Below the pieces are notes generated by a model, which saw only the letters and a list, made by a program, of their open reading frames with translations, did not search any database and had not been told where the DNA came from. Positions 38,060 to 49,486 of a stretch of DNA of 64,000 nt are shown piece by piece; position 1 is the stretch's first letter, and every line of letters begins with the position of its first letter. The translations under genes were made by a program, and so were the position numbers. The stretch lies in the NCBI GenBank assembly GCA_949361645.1, contig OX442430.1, positions 3,676,249-3,740,248 of the forward strand, written 5' to 3'. Source of the DNA: Spongilla lacustris. Taxonomy: Eukaryota > Porifera > Demospongiae > Spongillida > Spongillidae.

Positions 38060-41000
38060 GCAGACCTACTGTTGGTGCTATGATAGTAGGCGTACTGTTG
38101 GTCCTCTTGTAGTAGACCTATTGTTAGTGCTCAGGTAGTGGGCCTACTGTTGGTGACTTGATAGTAGGCCAAATGTTGGTGCTCTGATAGTAGGCCTACT
38201 GTTGGTGCTCTGATAGTAGGCCTACTGTTGGTACTCTGATAGTAGGCCTACTGTTGATGCTCTGATAGTAGGCCTAGTAGTACTGTTGGTGGTCTGATAG
38301 TAGGCCTATACTATTGGGGCTCTGGTAGTAGGCCTACTGTTGGTGCTCTGGTAGTAGGCCTATTTTGTTACTGCTTGAACAGTAGGCCTATCTGTTACTG
38401 CTCTGATGGTAGGCCTACTGTTCGTGCTCTGATAGCAGGCCTACTAGTACTGGTGGTGTTCTGATAGTAGGCCTATACTGCTTGTGCTCTGATAGTAGGC
38501 CTACTGTTAGTGCTCTGGTAGTAGGCCTACTGTTGATGCTCCGGTAGTAGACCTACTGTTGGTGCTATGATAGTAGGCCTACTGTTGGTGCTCTGGTAGT
38601 AGGCCTACTGTTGGTGACTTGATAGTAGGCCTACTTTTGATGCTCCGATACTAGCTACTGTTGGAGTTCTGATAGTAGGCCTACTGTTACATGGTGCTCT
38701 GATAGTAGGCGAGTTTGTATAGCGCGCGAAGCGGACTCAGGACGAGGCCGTACAATTTTTTTATTTCAATAGGCTTCTTCATTGGAGAGTGTGTGTTTAG
38801 CACGGGGCGTGTAATTTGACACCGGATTTGTTCTCCGGGTGGAAAGTTGGGTCCACCCGCGTGCTTTGCGCGACCTATCCTAGACCCTAAGGGGGCCCTT
38901 CAGGCCCCCTCTCTCCTAACATACACCTGCTTCGCAGTCTTAGAGTAGGCCTACTGGTGGTGCTCTGATAGTATAGGTCTACCGTTGGTGCTCTGGTAAT
39001 GAACCTACTGTTGGTGCTCTGATAGTAGGCTTACTGTTGGTGCTCTGGTAGTAGACCTACTGTTGGTGCTCTGATTGTAGGCCTACCGTTGGTGCTCTGG
39101 GTAGTAGACCTACTGTTGGTACTCTGGTAGTAGGCCTACTGTTGGTGCTATGATAGTGGCCTACTGAGTAAACCAACTGTTGGTGCTCTGGTAGTATGCC
39201 TACTGTTGGTGTTCTGATAGTAGACCTACTGTTGGTGCTCTGATAGTAGGGCTACTGTTGGTGCTCTGGTAGTAGGCCATCTGTTGGTGCTCTGGTAGCT
39301 GTTGGTGCTCTGATAGTTGGGCTACTGTTGGTGCTCTGACAGTAGGCCTACAGTTGGTGCTCTGGTAGTAGGCCTACTATCAGAGCACCAACAGTTGGTG
39401 CTAGGATAGTGGCCTACTGAGTAAACCAACTGTTGGTGCTCTGGTAGTAGGCCTACTGTTGGTGCTCTGATAGTTAACCTACTGTTGGTGCTCTGATATT
39501 ATATAGGGCTACTGTTGGTGCTCTGGTAGTAGGCCTTCTGTTGGTGCTCTGGTAGTCGGCCTACTGTTGGTGCTCTGATAGTAGGGCTACTGAGTAAACC
39601 AACTGTTGGTGCTCTTGTAGTAGGCCTACTGTTGGTGCTCTGATAGTAGACCTACTTTTGGTGCTCTGATAGTTGGCCTACAGTTGGTGCTCTGATAGTA
39701 GACCTACTGTTGGTACTCTGATAGTAGGGCTACAGTTGGTGCTCAGATAGTAGACCTACTGTTGGTGCTCTGATAGAAGGCCTACTGTTGGTGCTCTGGT
39801 AGTAGACCTACTGTTGGTACTCAGGTAGTAGGCTTACTGTTGGTGCTAGGATAGTAGGCCTACTGAGTAAACCAACTGTTGGTGCTCTTGTAGTAGGCCT
39901 ACTGTTGGTGCTCTGATAGTAGACCTACTTTTGGTGCTCTGATAGTAGGGTTACTGTTGGTGCTCTGGTAGCAGGCCTTCTGTTGGTGCTCTGGTAGCCG
40001 GCCTACTGTTGGTGCTCTGATAGTAGGGCTGCTGTTGGTCCTCTGATAGTAGGCCTACAGTTGATGCTCTGGTAGTAGGCCTACTGTTGGTGCTCTGATA
40101 TTAGACCTACTGTTGGTGATCTGATAGTTGGGTTACAGTTGGTGCTCAAATAGTAGACCTACTGTTGGTGCTCTGATAGAAGGTGTACTGTTGGTGATCT
40201 GGAATTAGGCCTACTGTTGGTGCTCTGGTAGTAGGCCTACTGTTGGTGACTTGATAGTAGGCCACTGTTGATGCCCTGATAGTAGGCCTACTGTTGGTGC
40301 TCTGGTAGTAGGCCTACTGTTGATGCTCGGATAGTAGGCCTACTGTTGATGCTCTGATAGTAGGCCTACTAGTACTATTGGTGGTCTGATCGTAATTAAG
40401 CCTATACTGTTGGGGCTCTGGTAGTAGGCCTACTGTTGGTGCTCTGGTAGTAGACCTACTTTTGGTGCACTGGTAGTAGGCCTTTATTGTTAGTGCTCTT
40501 AAAGTAGGCCTACTGTTAGTGCTCTGACATTAGGCGTACTGTTGGTGCTCAGATAGTAGGCCTACTAGTAATGTTGGTTGTCTGATAGTAGGCCTACTGG
40601 TACAGTTGGTGGTCTGATAGTAGACCTATACTGTTGGTGCTCTGATAGTAGGTCTACTAGTAGTGCCGGTGCTCTGGTATTAGGCCTAAGGTTTTGTGCT
40701 CTGATAGTAGGCCTTCTGTTAGTGCTCTGGTAGTAGGCCTACTGTTGGTGCTCTAGTAGTAGACCTACTGTTGGTCCTCTTGTTGTAAAGCTACTGTTGG
40801 TGCTCTGGTAGTGGGCCTACTGTGGTGCTCTGATAGTAGGCGTACTGTTCGTGCTCTGGTAGTAGGTCTACTGTCGGTGCTCTGGAAGTAGGCCTACTGT
40901 TGGTGCTCCGATAGTAGGCCTATTGTTGGTGCTCTGGTAGTAGGCCTACTGTTGGTGCTCCGATAGTAGGCCTTATGTTTGTGCTCTGTTAATGGGCCTA

Positions 41001-43187
41001 CTGTTGGTGCACTGATAGTAGACCTACTTTTGGTGCTCTGATATAGTAGGGCTACTGTTGGTCCTTTGTTAGTAGGCCTACAGTTGGTGCCCTGGTAGTA
41101 GGCCTTCTATTGGTGCTCTGGTAGTAGGCCTATTGTTGGTGATCTGATAGTAGGGCTACTGTTGGCCCTGTGTTAGTAGGCCTACTGTTGGTGCTCTGGT
41201 AGTAAGCCTACTGTTGGTGCTCTGATAGTAGGGCTACAGTTCGTGCTCAGATAGTGGACCTACTGTTGGTGCTCTGATAGAAGGCGTACTGTTGGTGCTC
41301 TGGTAGTAAGCCTACTGTTGGTGCTCTGGTAGTAGGCCTTCTGTTGGTGACTTGATAGTAGGCCAACTGTTGGTGCCCTGATAGTAGGCCGATTGTTGGT
41401 GCTCTGATAGTAGGCCTACTGTTGGTGCTCTGATAGTAGGCCTACAGTTGATGCTCCGATAGTAGGCCTACTAGTACTGTTGGTGGTCTGATAGTAAGCC
41501 TATACTGTTGGGGCTCTGGTAGTAGGACTATATCGTTAGTGCTCTTATAGCTGGCTTTTTGTTAGGTCTCTGGTAGTAAGCCTATTGTTGGTGCTCTGGT
41601 ATTAGACCTACTGTTGGTGCCATGATAGTAGGCCTACTGTTGGTGCTCTGGTAGTAGGCCTACATTGGTGCTCTGATAGTAGGGCTTCTGTTGGTCCTCT
41701 GATAGTAGGCCTACAGTTGGTGCTCTGATAGTATGGCTACTGTTGGTGCTCCGATAGTAGACCTACTGTTGGTCACTTGATAGTAGGCCTACTGTTGGTG
41801 ATCTGGTAGTAGGCCTATTGTTGGTGCTCTGGTAGTAGGCCTACTGTTGGTGCTCCGATAGTAGGCCTTATGTTTGTGCTCTGTTAATGGGCCTACTGTT
41901 GGTGCACTGATAGTAGGCCTACTGTTGGTGCTCTGATAGTAGACCTACTGTTGGTGCTCTGATAGTAAGGCTACTGTTGGTGCTATGATAGTGTTGGTGC
42001 TCTGTTAGTAGGGCTACTGGTGGTGCTATGATAGTGTTGGTGCTCTGATAGTAGGGCTACTGTTGGTGCTCTGGTAGTAGGCCTTCTGTTGGTGCTCTGG
42101 TAGTAGGCCTACTCTTGGTGCTCTGGTAGTAGGCCTACTCTTGGTGCTCTGATAGTAGGGCTACTGTTGGACCTCTGTTAGTAGGCCTACAGTTGGTGCT
42201 CTGGTAGTAGGCATTCTGTTGGTGCTCTGGTATTAGGCCTACTGTTGGTGCTCTGATAGTAGGGCTACTGTTGGTCCTGTTTTAGTAGGCCTACAGTTGG
42301 TGCTCTGGTAGTAAGCCTACTGTTGGTGCTCTGAAAGTAGGGCTGCAGTTCGTGCTCAGATAGTGGACCTACTGTTGGTGCTCCGATAGAAGGCGTACTG
42401 TTGGTGCTCTGGTTGTAAGCCTACTGTTGGTGCTCTGGTAGTAGGCATTCTGTTGGTGACTTGATAGTAGGCCAACTGTTGGTGCCCTGATAGTAGGCCT
42501 ATTGTTGGTGCTCTGATAGTAGGCCTACTGTTGGTGCTCTGATAGTAGGCCTACTGTTGATGCTCCGATAGTAGGCCTACCAGTACTGTTGGTGGTCTGA
42601 TAGTAAGCCTATACTGTTGGTGCTCTGGTAGTAGGATTATATCGTTAGTGCTCTTATAGCTGGCTTTTTGTTAGGTCTCTGGTAGTAGGCCTACTGCTAG
42701 TGCTCTGGTAGTAGGCCTACGTTGGTGCTCTGATAGTAGGGCTTCTGTTGGTCCTCTGATAGTAGGCCTACAGTTGGTGCTCTGAGAGTATGGCTACTGT
42801 TGGTGCTCCGATAGTAGACCTACTGTTGGTGACTTGATAGTAGGCCTACTGTTGGTGATCTGGTAGTAGGCCCACTATTGGTGCTCTGATAGTAGGCCTA
42901 CTGTTGGAGTTCTGGTAGTCGGCCCACTATTGGTGCTCTGATGATATGCCTACTGTCGGAGTTCTGATAGTAGGCCTACTGTTGCATGGTGCTCTGATTG
43001 TAGGCCTACTGGTGGTGCTCTGATAGAGTGGGCCTATTGTTGATGCTCTGGTAATGAGCCTTATGTTGGTGCTCTGATGGTAGGCCTACTGTTGCTGCTC
43101 TGGTAGTAGACCTACTGTTGGTGCTCTGATAGTAGGCTTACTGTTGGTGCTCTGGTAGTAGACCTACTATTGGTACTCTGGTAGTAG
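38060..43187 (+). repeat. 26-bp palindrome-based minisatellite array, segment 1
   Basis: Roughly 190 copies of a ~26-bp unit: the 10-bp palindrome GTAGGCCTAC followed by TGTTGGTGCTCTGATA, with frequent variants (CTCTGGTA, GACCTAC, GGGCTAC). It includes a higher-order repeat with a period near 1.11 kb and a short orientation flip near 39379-39394. It is interrupted by a GC-rich insert (38711-38943) and by the Gypsy element at 43188. Confidence 0.97.
38711..38943. other. GC-rich ~233-bp insertion in the minisatellite
   Basis: Sequence unlike its AT-leaning surroundings, starting GAGTTTGTATAGCGCGCG and ending CTTCGCAGTCTTA. It contains a perfect stem, AGGGGGCC (38890-38897) with GGCCCCCT (38903-38910) around a 5-nt loop. 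No protein, tRNA cloverleaf or poly-A tail is recognised, and no clear target duplication was found. It may be a SINE-like or structured-RNA-derived insert. Confidence 0.55.
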
Positions 43188-43352
43188 TGTAACAACTTGT
43201 GAGATCATCACCTTAGTCAGCTGTTCAATCAATACTCAAGTGCAAGTTTAAGCCTGCCTGTTCCAGAACATTCTTAGCTATATAATATAACTATATATAT
43301 TGTGCATGTGAGTGTATGCGGGGTTCTCAGATTAAGTCTTTGTCTCGTTACA
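43188..43352 (+). repeat. Gypsy 5' LTR (165 bp)
   Basis: Starts TGTAACAACTTG and ends CTCGTTACA, with TG...CA termini. A TATATAA at 43279-43285 is a plausible core promoter for the element. It differs from the 3' LTR by four substitutions. Confidence 0.96.
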
Positions 43353-43353
43353 T

Positions 43354-43369
43354 TGGTGGCAGCGGTCGG
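43354..43369 (+). other. Primer-binding site, tRNA-Leu type
   Basis: TGGTGGCAGCGGTCGG begins two bases after the LTR end. Its first 13 bases are complementary to the 3' end of animal tRNA-Leu ending ACCGCTGCCACCA (from memory). Position and orientation are as expected for minus-strand priming. Confidence 0.8.
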
Positions 43370-43611
43370 TTATGGCAACGGCAATCATCGGTTTAGCGCT
43401 TCCCGAGATAAGTGTGGAAAACTTTGAGCACTCCTGGACTAGGTTTGAGTTTATCGCCGCGGCAAACATGTGGGATAATGGCCGAGACCTGGTGATACTG
43501 CCGGCACTGCTTAGGGGAAAACTCCAGGACTTCTATACCACACTGAGCGATCCCTAGCAAAAAATCCTGTAAGAATTTATAAGAATTATAATGAGTTAAG
43601 AATATGCAAGA

Positions 43612-44110
43612 AGTTGAAACCAAGATCTTATTAGGAATCCCATAAGATCTGATTAGAATCTTATAAGTTTCTTAACAGAATCTTGAAGGGTCTCTTAAAG
43701 GAACTTGTAGGATTCTTACAAGATCCTTTTAGTTATTCCTATATAGGAATCTTATAAGATACAAGAAATTGGGACCAAGATCTTATTAGGAATCCTGTAG
43801 GATCTGATAAGAATCTTATAAGTTTCTTAACAGAATATTGAAGGGTTTCTTAAAGGAACTTGTAGGATTCTTACAAGATCCTTTTAGTTATTCCTATATA
43901 GGAATCTTATAAGATACAAGAAATTGGGACCAAGATCTTATTAGGAATCCTGTAGGATCTGATAAGAATCTTATAAGTTTCTTAATCGAATCTTGAAGGG
44001 TCTCTTAAAGGAACTTGTAGGATTCTTACAAGATCCTTTTAGTTATTCCTATATAGGAATCTTATAAGATACAAGAAATTGGGACCAAGATCTTATTAGG
44101 AATCCCGTAG
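43612..44110. repeat. 155-bp subterminal tandem repeat (left end of nested element)
   Basis: Three copies plus a partial one, marked by GGGACCAAGATCTTATTAGG, with ACAAGAAATTGGG at 43761, 43916 and 44071 (spacing 155 bp). They are rich in the palindromic TCTTATAAGA-like motif also found at the right end. Confidence 0.92.
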
Positions 44111-44591
44111 GATCTTGGAGGTTTTTCTTTCAGGATCCTGCGATGAATTCCTGTAAAGGAATCCTAAAAGATGCAAGAAATTTAGGACCAAGATCTTGAT
44201 AGGAATCCTGGAAGTAATCTTTGTACAAAACAACAAAAATTACACATACAAAAATAATACATGCATTCCAATGTTACATATATAGTTCAATTCTTTAATT
44301 TCTTTATTGTGTTCAGGCATTTTTGATTGCAGCTGGCATCACTTTGACTTCCCTTGGAAGCAATTGTGCCTCTTCCAAATTTCACTTCTATGCATTCTTG
44401 AAATGAAAAAAATTCCAATGCTTTACACCGAACAGGTGATGCACAAATTCATCATATTTTATTCTATTTATAAAATTTGTCTGCATATTCATCTCTTATC
44501 CTGTTCCTCCATTCTCCCTTCCTCTGTCACATTTCCCATAGTATCTCAAACACACATCCTTAATAATATTCTTACTGTCCAGATGTCTACA

Positions 44592-45120
44592 TGCAAACGC
44601 AAGGTACACACACCATGCACACACAAGGTACACACACAACGCACACACAAGGTACACACACCATGCACACACAAGGTACACACACCATGCACACACAAGG
44701 TACACACACCATGCACACACAAGGTACACACACCATGCAACACCATGCACACACAAGGTACACACACCATGCACACACAAGGTACACACACCATGCACAC
44801 ACAAGGTACACACACCATGCACACACAAGGTACACACACCATGCACACACAAGGTACACACACCATGCACACACACAAGGTACACACACCATGTGCACAA
44901 GCAAGGTACATGCAAGGTACACACACCATGCACACACAAGGTACATGCAAGGTACACACACCATGCACACACAAGGTGCATGCAAGGTACACACACCATG
45001 CACACACAAGGTACATGCACGGTACACACACCATGCACATACGCAAAGTACAAGCAAGGTACATACACAGTGCACACGAAAGGTACACACACCATGCACA
45101 CGCAAGATTCACACTCAAAG
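44592..45120. repeat. 24-bp CA-rich minisatellite inside the nested element
   Basis: About twenty-two copies of a 24-bp unit containing CACACCATGCACACACAAGG, with some shortened or GTACATGCAAG variants toward the right. A unit length divisible by three leaves all frames open (THTMHTQG and relatives). These are artefacts, not proteins. Confidence 0.95.
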
Positions 45121-45149
45121 GTGGTACACATGAAATACACACTTCTGCA

Positions 45150-45640
45150 CAATCCGCGTGGTCAACATGATTGTCTAACACTTATTCCAACTCCAGAGTA
45201 CTTACTTTATAATAAAACGACCACAGTTTGCAACTTTCCTCTTTACAGCGTCCATGTCAACGAGAGCGTCCGTATGGAACATCTTCATCAAGCGGTAGTT
45301 AACTTTTCTACATTGTAAAAACGATCGGTTGGGCATTTGCGCATAGCTTACCACTAGTGTACAGCTGCTGCGCCGGATTTTCCCCACTGCCTTTGGTAGC
45401 TCTAATAAGAATCATCACTGGCAAAAAGAAAAAAAAATCTTTTATACAATCCGCGTGGACAACAAGCTTGTCTAACACTTAGTCCGTCCGACTCCCAAGT
45501 ACTTACTTTATAATAAAAACAACCAATTTCCATCTTTCCGCTTGATAGCGTCCATGCTTACCACAGCATCTGTAACGAACGTATTGGTACAAGCGCTAGT
45601 TGCCATTTCTACATCCTACAAACGATCGGTTGGCATGAAC
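45150..45640. repeat. Diverged ~185-bp direct duplication in the nested element
   Basis: 45150-45335 and 45452-45636 share CCGCGTGG, TTGTCTAACACTTA, GTACTTACTTTATAATAAAA, AGCGTCCATG and AACGATCGGTTGG in the same order. No gene is recognised in either copy. Confidence 0.8.
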
Positions 45641-45894
45641 TCGCTGCCGTGTAACGTATCCATAGAGTACTCTTATATCCATGAGATCGACCCACTCGTT
45701 CGGTTAAAAAGGTGTCACGCGATGTATTAGTCACCTAGCTAAATATAGATTCAAAAAAGTCATTTAAATCCTACAGTGTCTAAGTTCTATTCCAGTTTTG
45801 TTCTTATGAAAAATCTTGGCTCATACAAGAATCCTGAAATGTGTATTTTTATTTTTTCTTATTAGAAAAATTACAAGACTCTAAAAAGAACTCC

Positions 45895-46600
45895 TGCAGC
45901 GTCTATTCTTATAAGATTCCTGTTCTGTTCTTATAAGAAATATTGCAAGACTCTTGCAAGAATTCTGCAGCGTCTATTCTTATCAGATTCCTGTTTTGTT
46001 CTTATAAGAAATATTACAAGACTCTTACAAGAATCCTACAGCGTCTATTCTTATAAGATTCCTGTTTTGATCTTATAAGAAATCTTGCAAGACTCTTATA
46101 TTACAAGAATCCTGCAGCGTCTATTCTTATAAGATTCCTGTTTCGTTCTTGTAAGAAATATTACAAGACTCTTCACCTGTTCTGTTCTTATAAGAAATAT
46201 TTACAATCCTGCATGCAGCGTCTATTCTTAACGATTCCTGTTTTGTTCTTATAAGAAATATTATAAGACTCTTACAAGAATCCTGCAGTGTCTATTCTTA
46301 TAAGATTCCTGTTTTGATCTTATAGGAAATCTTGCGAGACTCTTACAAGAATCCTGCAGTGTCTATTCTTAAAAGATTCCTGTATTTGTTCTTATAAGAA
46401 ATATTACAAGACTCTTACAAGAATCCTGCAGCGTCTATTCTTATAAGATTCCTGTTTTGTTCTTATAAGAAATATTACAAGACTCTTACAAGAATCCTGC
46501 AGCGTCTATTCTTATAAGATTCCTGTTTCGTTCTTATAAGAAATATTACAAGACTCTTACAAGAATCCTGCAGCGTCTATTCTTATAAGATCCTGTTTTG
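45895..46600. repeat. ~71-bp subterminal tandem repeat (right end of nested element)
   Basis: About ten copies of a unit with GCAGCGTCTATTCTTATAAG, TTCTTATAAGAAATATTAC and AAGACTCTTACAAGAATCC. Several are truncated. They share TTATAAGA motifs with the left subterminal repeats but have a different period. Confidence 0.92.
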
Positions 46601-47229
46601 TTCTTAGGTAATTCTTACACGCTCCTATACGTTTCTTGTAGGAATCTTGTAGGAATCTTATAGGGCTTTAGGATCTTACGACGCTTATTGTTTCTTACCC
46701 TTTTTCTTATAAGAAATGAAGTTCTTATAAGATTCTTACTAATTCTTGATAAGATCCTATAGGTATTTTTGCTAGGGATGACGAAAAGAAGGACCTAGCG
46801 GCACTGAAGAGAGCACTAAGTGATCGAGCCGGCCTCACTAAAGATCCATTAGCGTCAGCGAAGAAGTTTACGGAAAAGAGGCAGGATGCGAAAGAGTCTG
46901 TAAGGTACTTTGAAGCGGATCTTAGAAAGTTGTTTAGTGAAGCCTACCCAGGAGAGGATGCCAGCAAATCTAGCGACTTGTTAGGACGTTTCGTCACTGG
47001 GTTACTCCCTGAAATAACGAGGCAGATGTTACTGCGTGGTAGCCCGACCACGATGGAAGGCGCAGTAAAAAGTGCGATAGAAATTGAGCGAGCCTTTGGT
47101 TTCCAGACCGTCGAAACACAGCAAGTACAGGCATTGCGAGTGGAGGAGACACCAGTGAAGGGTCATGGTCAAAAGAGCGAGCTCGAGTTGCAGGAGAAGC
47201 TGGACCAAGTACTGCGCCGTATGGAATGA

Positions 47230-47943
47230 TTGGAGCAGCGATTCGGATCAGGACGCCGAGCGGCAGCAAACTATCGCTGTTATAGTTGCAACAGAGAAGG
47301 CCACATTCAACGTCACTGTCCTTTTGCAGGGCGGGGTAAACGGCAAACAGGAAATGACACGGAAATTGATGAATCAGGCCGCGGGTACGGCGAATGGAGT
47401 AAGGCACCATTCCAGGTATGTGGCTGTACTCTTAGTTACACCACGATTAGTGCACGCGGGCTGCTCGGGGGTCGACCGGTTCACTTTTTGATAGATTCGG
47501 GTGCTGCTGTATCAGTCGTCAGTCTTGATATTTTATCCACCAGCGCCCGCGCGGACATCACTAAGGCGGCTCCTCTTACGGTGGGAGCAAACAGCCTCCC
47601 ATTAGATGTGCTGGGTAGCGTGAATCTTCAGGTTAACGTGAACAATGTCTGTACTTCATATGTATTCATTGTAGCTAGGAAGCTTACTGTGGACTGCTTA
47701 CTAGGAATTGATTTTTTGTCTTGTCATGGAGCGGTGCTTGATTGCGCAAGAAATACGTTGTCTTTCGCCAGTAAACCTAGCCAAGGGAGCGCGGGGGTGG
47801 TACAGCCAATGCATGAAGGTATATTCACGGTTAGCATTGCAGAAACTATCCAAATACCGGCAAGATCTGGGATGTTGGTCAAGGGAAGGGTGGAGCACTC
47901 TAGCTTGTTAACAGGAAAGGAGGGATTGGTAGAGCTCGAGTGA
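47230..47943 (+). pseudogene. Gypsy nucleocapsid zinc knuckle and aspartic protease
   Basis: Continues the gag frame past the TGA at 47227. A CCHC knuckle, CYSCNREGHIQRHC, begins at 47278; it binds element RNA. The retropepsin active site follows (HFLIDSGAAVSVVS), then LLGIDFLSCHGAVLD. The frame stops at 47943 (TGA), and coding similarity resumes one frame over at about 47945, upstream of RT. Gag-pol shifts usually lie between nucleocapsid and protease; a break between protease and RT looks more like mutation than programmed recoding. Confidence 0.9.
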
Positions 47944-47944
47944 G

Positions 47945-49486
47945 TTGCTGATTGCTAGGAGCCTGGACACTGTTGGCGGTACTAATGAAGTGAATGTCCA
48001 AATCACCAACATTGCACCCAAGGAAGTGACACTGTACCAGGGCATGCGAGTTGCGAACTTCAGCTTGGGTCAATGCATAATGAGCATTGACAAACATTCC
48101 TGTGAATCACACAGCACTGAGATGCCCAAAGTTGATTTGACAGGGGCAGATCTTACCCACTCCCAGAAACGAGACTTGAAGAAATTGATAGGGGAGTTTC
48201 GGGGACTCTTTGTCACGGAGGGCGGTCCTACTGGTCGGACATCAAAGGTCAAGCATACTATTGTAACACATGGCCCGCCAGTTCGGGAACCGTTGAGAAG
48301 GATACCACATATGCTTCAAGACACAGTTAAGGCAGAAGTTGAGAAGATGCTCCAACACAGTGTGATAAGGGAAAGCAGTAGCCCATGGTCATCACCAATT
48401 GTGATGATCAAGAAAAAAGATGGATCATGGCGCTTTTGTGTAAACTTTAGAAAAGTTAATAGCATGACCCAGAGAGATGCTTACCCTTTACCTCGCATCG
48501 ATGAAACATTGGAGGCCCTGGCCGGATCACAGTTTTTCACAACTTTAGATTTGGCTTCTGGATATTGGCAGGTGGACATGGAAGAGGCTGACCGAGTGAA
48601 GACAGCATTTTCCACTAGGGACGGGCATTTTAAATTTAATGTAATGCCGTTTGGATTGACAAATGCCCCAGCCACATTTCAAAGGCTTATGGAATGTGTG
48701 TTGGCAGGTTTGACCTATGAGGAGTGTTTAATTTACCTTGATGATATTGTGGTATTTAGTGTAACCTTTGATCAACATTTAGAGCGTCTGAGAGCTGTGT
48801 TTCAACACCTTGATAATGCAGGACTAAAACTGAAACCCAATAAGTGCCATTTTGCTAAGGGTGAAATTCGATATCTTGGCCATGTAGTATCCAGACAAGG
48901 GATACAAGCTGACCCTGAAAAAACAAGTGCCATGACTTCATTTCCAGTACCAAATGACATCAAGGAATTGAGGCAATTTCTTGGACTGACAAACTACTAC
49001 CGCCGTTTTATCAAGGGTTACTCCAGCATAGCAGAACCTTTGCATAAGCTGACACGGAAAACGGCAGGTGGCTACGTGTGGAACACAGAATGCCAGAATG
49101 CATTTGAACACCTGAAGCAGCTTTTAGTCAGACCCCCAATATTGGCATACCCACAATTCCATTTACCATTTATAGTTGCCACTGATGCATCTGGTTGTGC
49201 AATAGGTGCAGTATTGAGTCAGGAACAGCAAGGAGAGGAAAAGGTAATAGCCTATTGGAGTCGTCAGTTGAGTAAAGCCGAACGAAACTACTCAACGATA
49301 GAAAGGGAGGCACTAGCTGTGGTAGCAGCAATCAAAGAGTTTTTCCCATACTTGTATGGAAAAGCATTCACTTTGCTCACAGACCACAATCCCCTTACCT
49401 CACTTCGTGGGTTAAAGGATACTGGAGGAAGATTGACACGTTGGCTGCTGTTTCTCCAGCAATTTGACATCACCATTAAATACTGA
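47945..49486 (+). pseudogene. Gypsy reverse transcriptase and RNase H
   Basis: RT blocks are well preserved: SSSPWSSPIVMIKKKDGSWR, DAYPLPRIDETL, TLDLASGYWQ, FNVMPFGLTNAPATFQ, and catalytic YLDD at 48734-48745 (IYLDDIVVFS). Connection and RNase H follow, with ATDASGCAIGAVLSQ, EREALAVVAAI and LLTDHNPLTSL carrying the expected acidic residues. A TGA at 49484-49486 falls where Gypsy proteins normally have arginine, in the segment before NANADGMSR. The enzyme copies element RNA to DNA inside particles. Apart from the stop this is the best-kept part of the element, consistent with moderate age. Confidence 0.95.

Larger units (their letters stand above)
43552..46777. mobile_element. 3,226-bp TIR element nested in Gypsy gag
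   Basis: The ends are inverted: CCCTAGCAAAAA at the left and TTTTTGCTAGGG at the right, with looser AAGAATCTTATAAG-rich similarity further in. AT lies on each side (43550-43551, 46778-46779) and keeping one copy restores the gag frame, so the duplication is 2 bp (AT), or 3 bp (GAT) if the tip is drawn one base shorter. A TA duplication is ruled out because it would leave a stop. Inside are subterminal tandem repeats at both ends, a 24-bp minisatellite and a diverged ~185-bp duplication. No transposase is seen, and 44111-44590 is unique non-coding DNA. It resembles large non-autonomous elements. An AT duplication would suit ISL2EU-type transposition, which is only a suggestion. Confidence 0.85.
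43372..47229 (+). pseudogene. Gypsy gag, split by a 3.2-kb insertion
   Basis: The ATG at 43372, three bases after the primer-binding site, starts a frame (MATAIIGLALPEISVENFEH) that runs to 43551. It is then broken by the nested element (43552-46777) and resumes in the same frame at 46780 with DEKKDLAALKRALSDRAG and KKFTEKRQDAKESVRYFEAD, capsid-like sequence typical of Gypsy Gag. A TGA at 47227-47229 interrupts it just before the nucleocapsid region. Gag packages the element RNA into cytoplasmic particles. With the insert and the stop, no full Gag can be made from this copy. Confidence 0.88.

Noticed and set aside
44307..45318. THTMHTQG-repeat protein and Cys/Val-rich frames on the opposite strand
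   Set aside because: The unit is 24 bp, divisible by three, so all frames stay open. This is minisatellite translation.
43552..46777. TA target duplication for the element in gag (CTAG at both ends)
   Set aside because: Taking TA as the duplication would leave extra bases with an in-frame stop in gag, whereas an AT duplication restores the frame.
47900..47950. Programmed frameshift between protease and RT
   Set aside because: No clear slippery heptamer was seen, the position is unusual for Gypsy elements, and other inactivating mutations are present. Ordinary decay is simpler.
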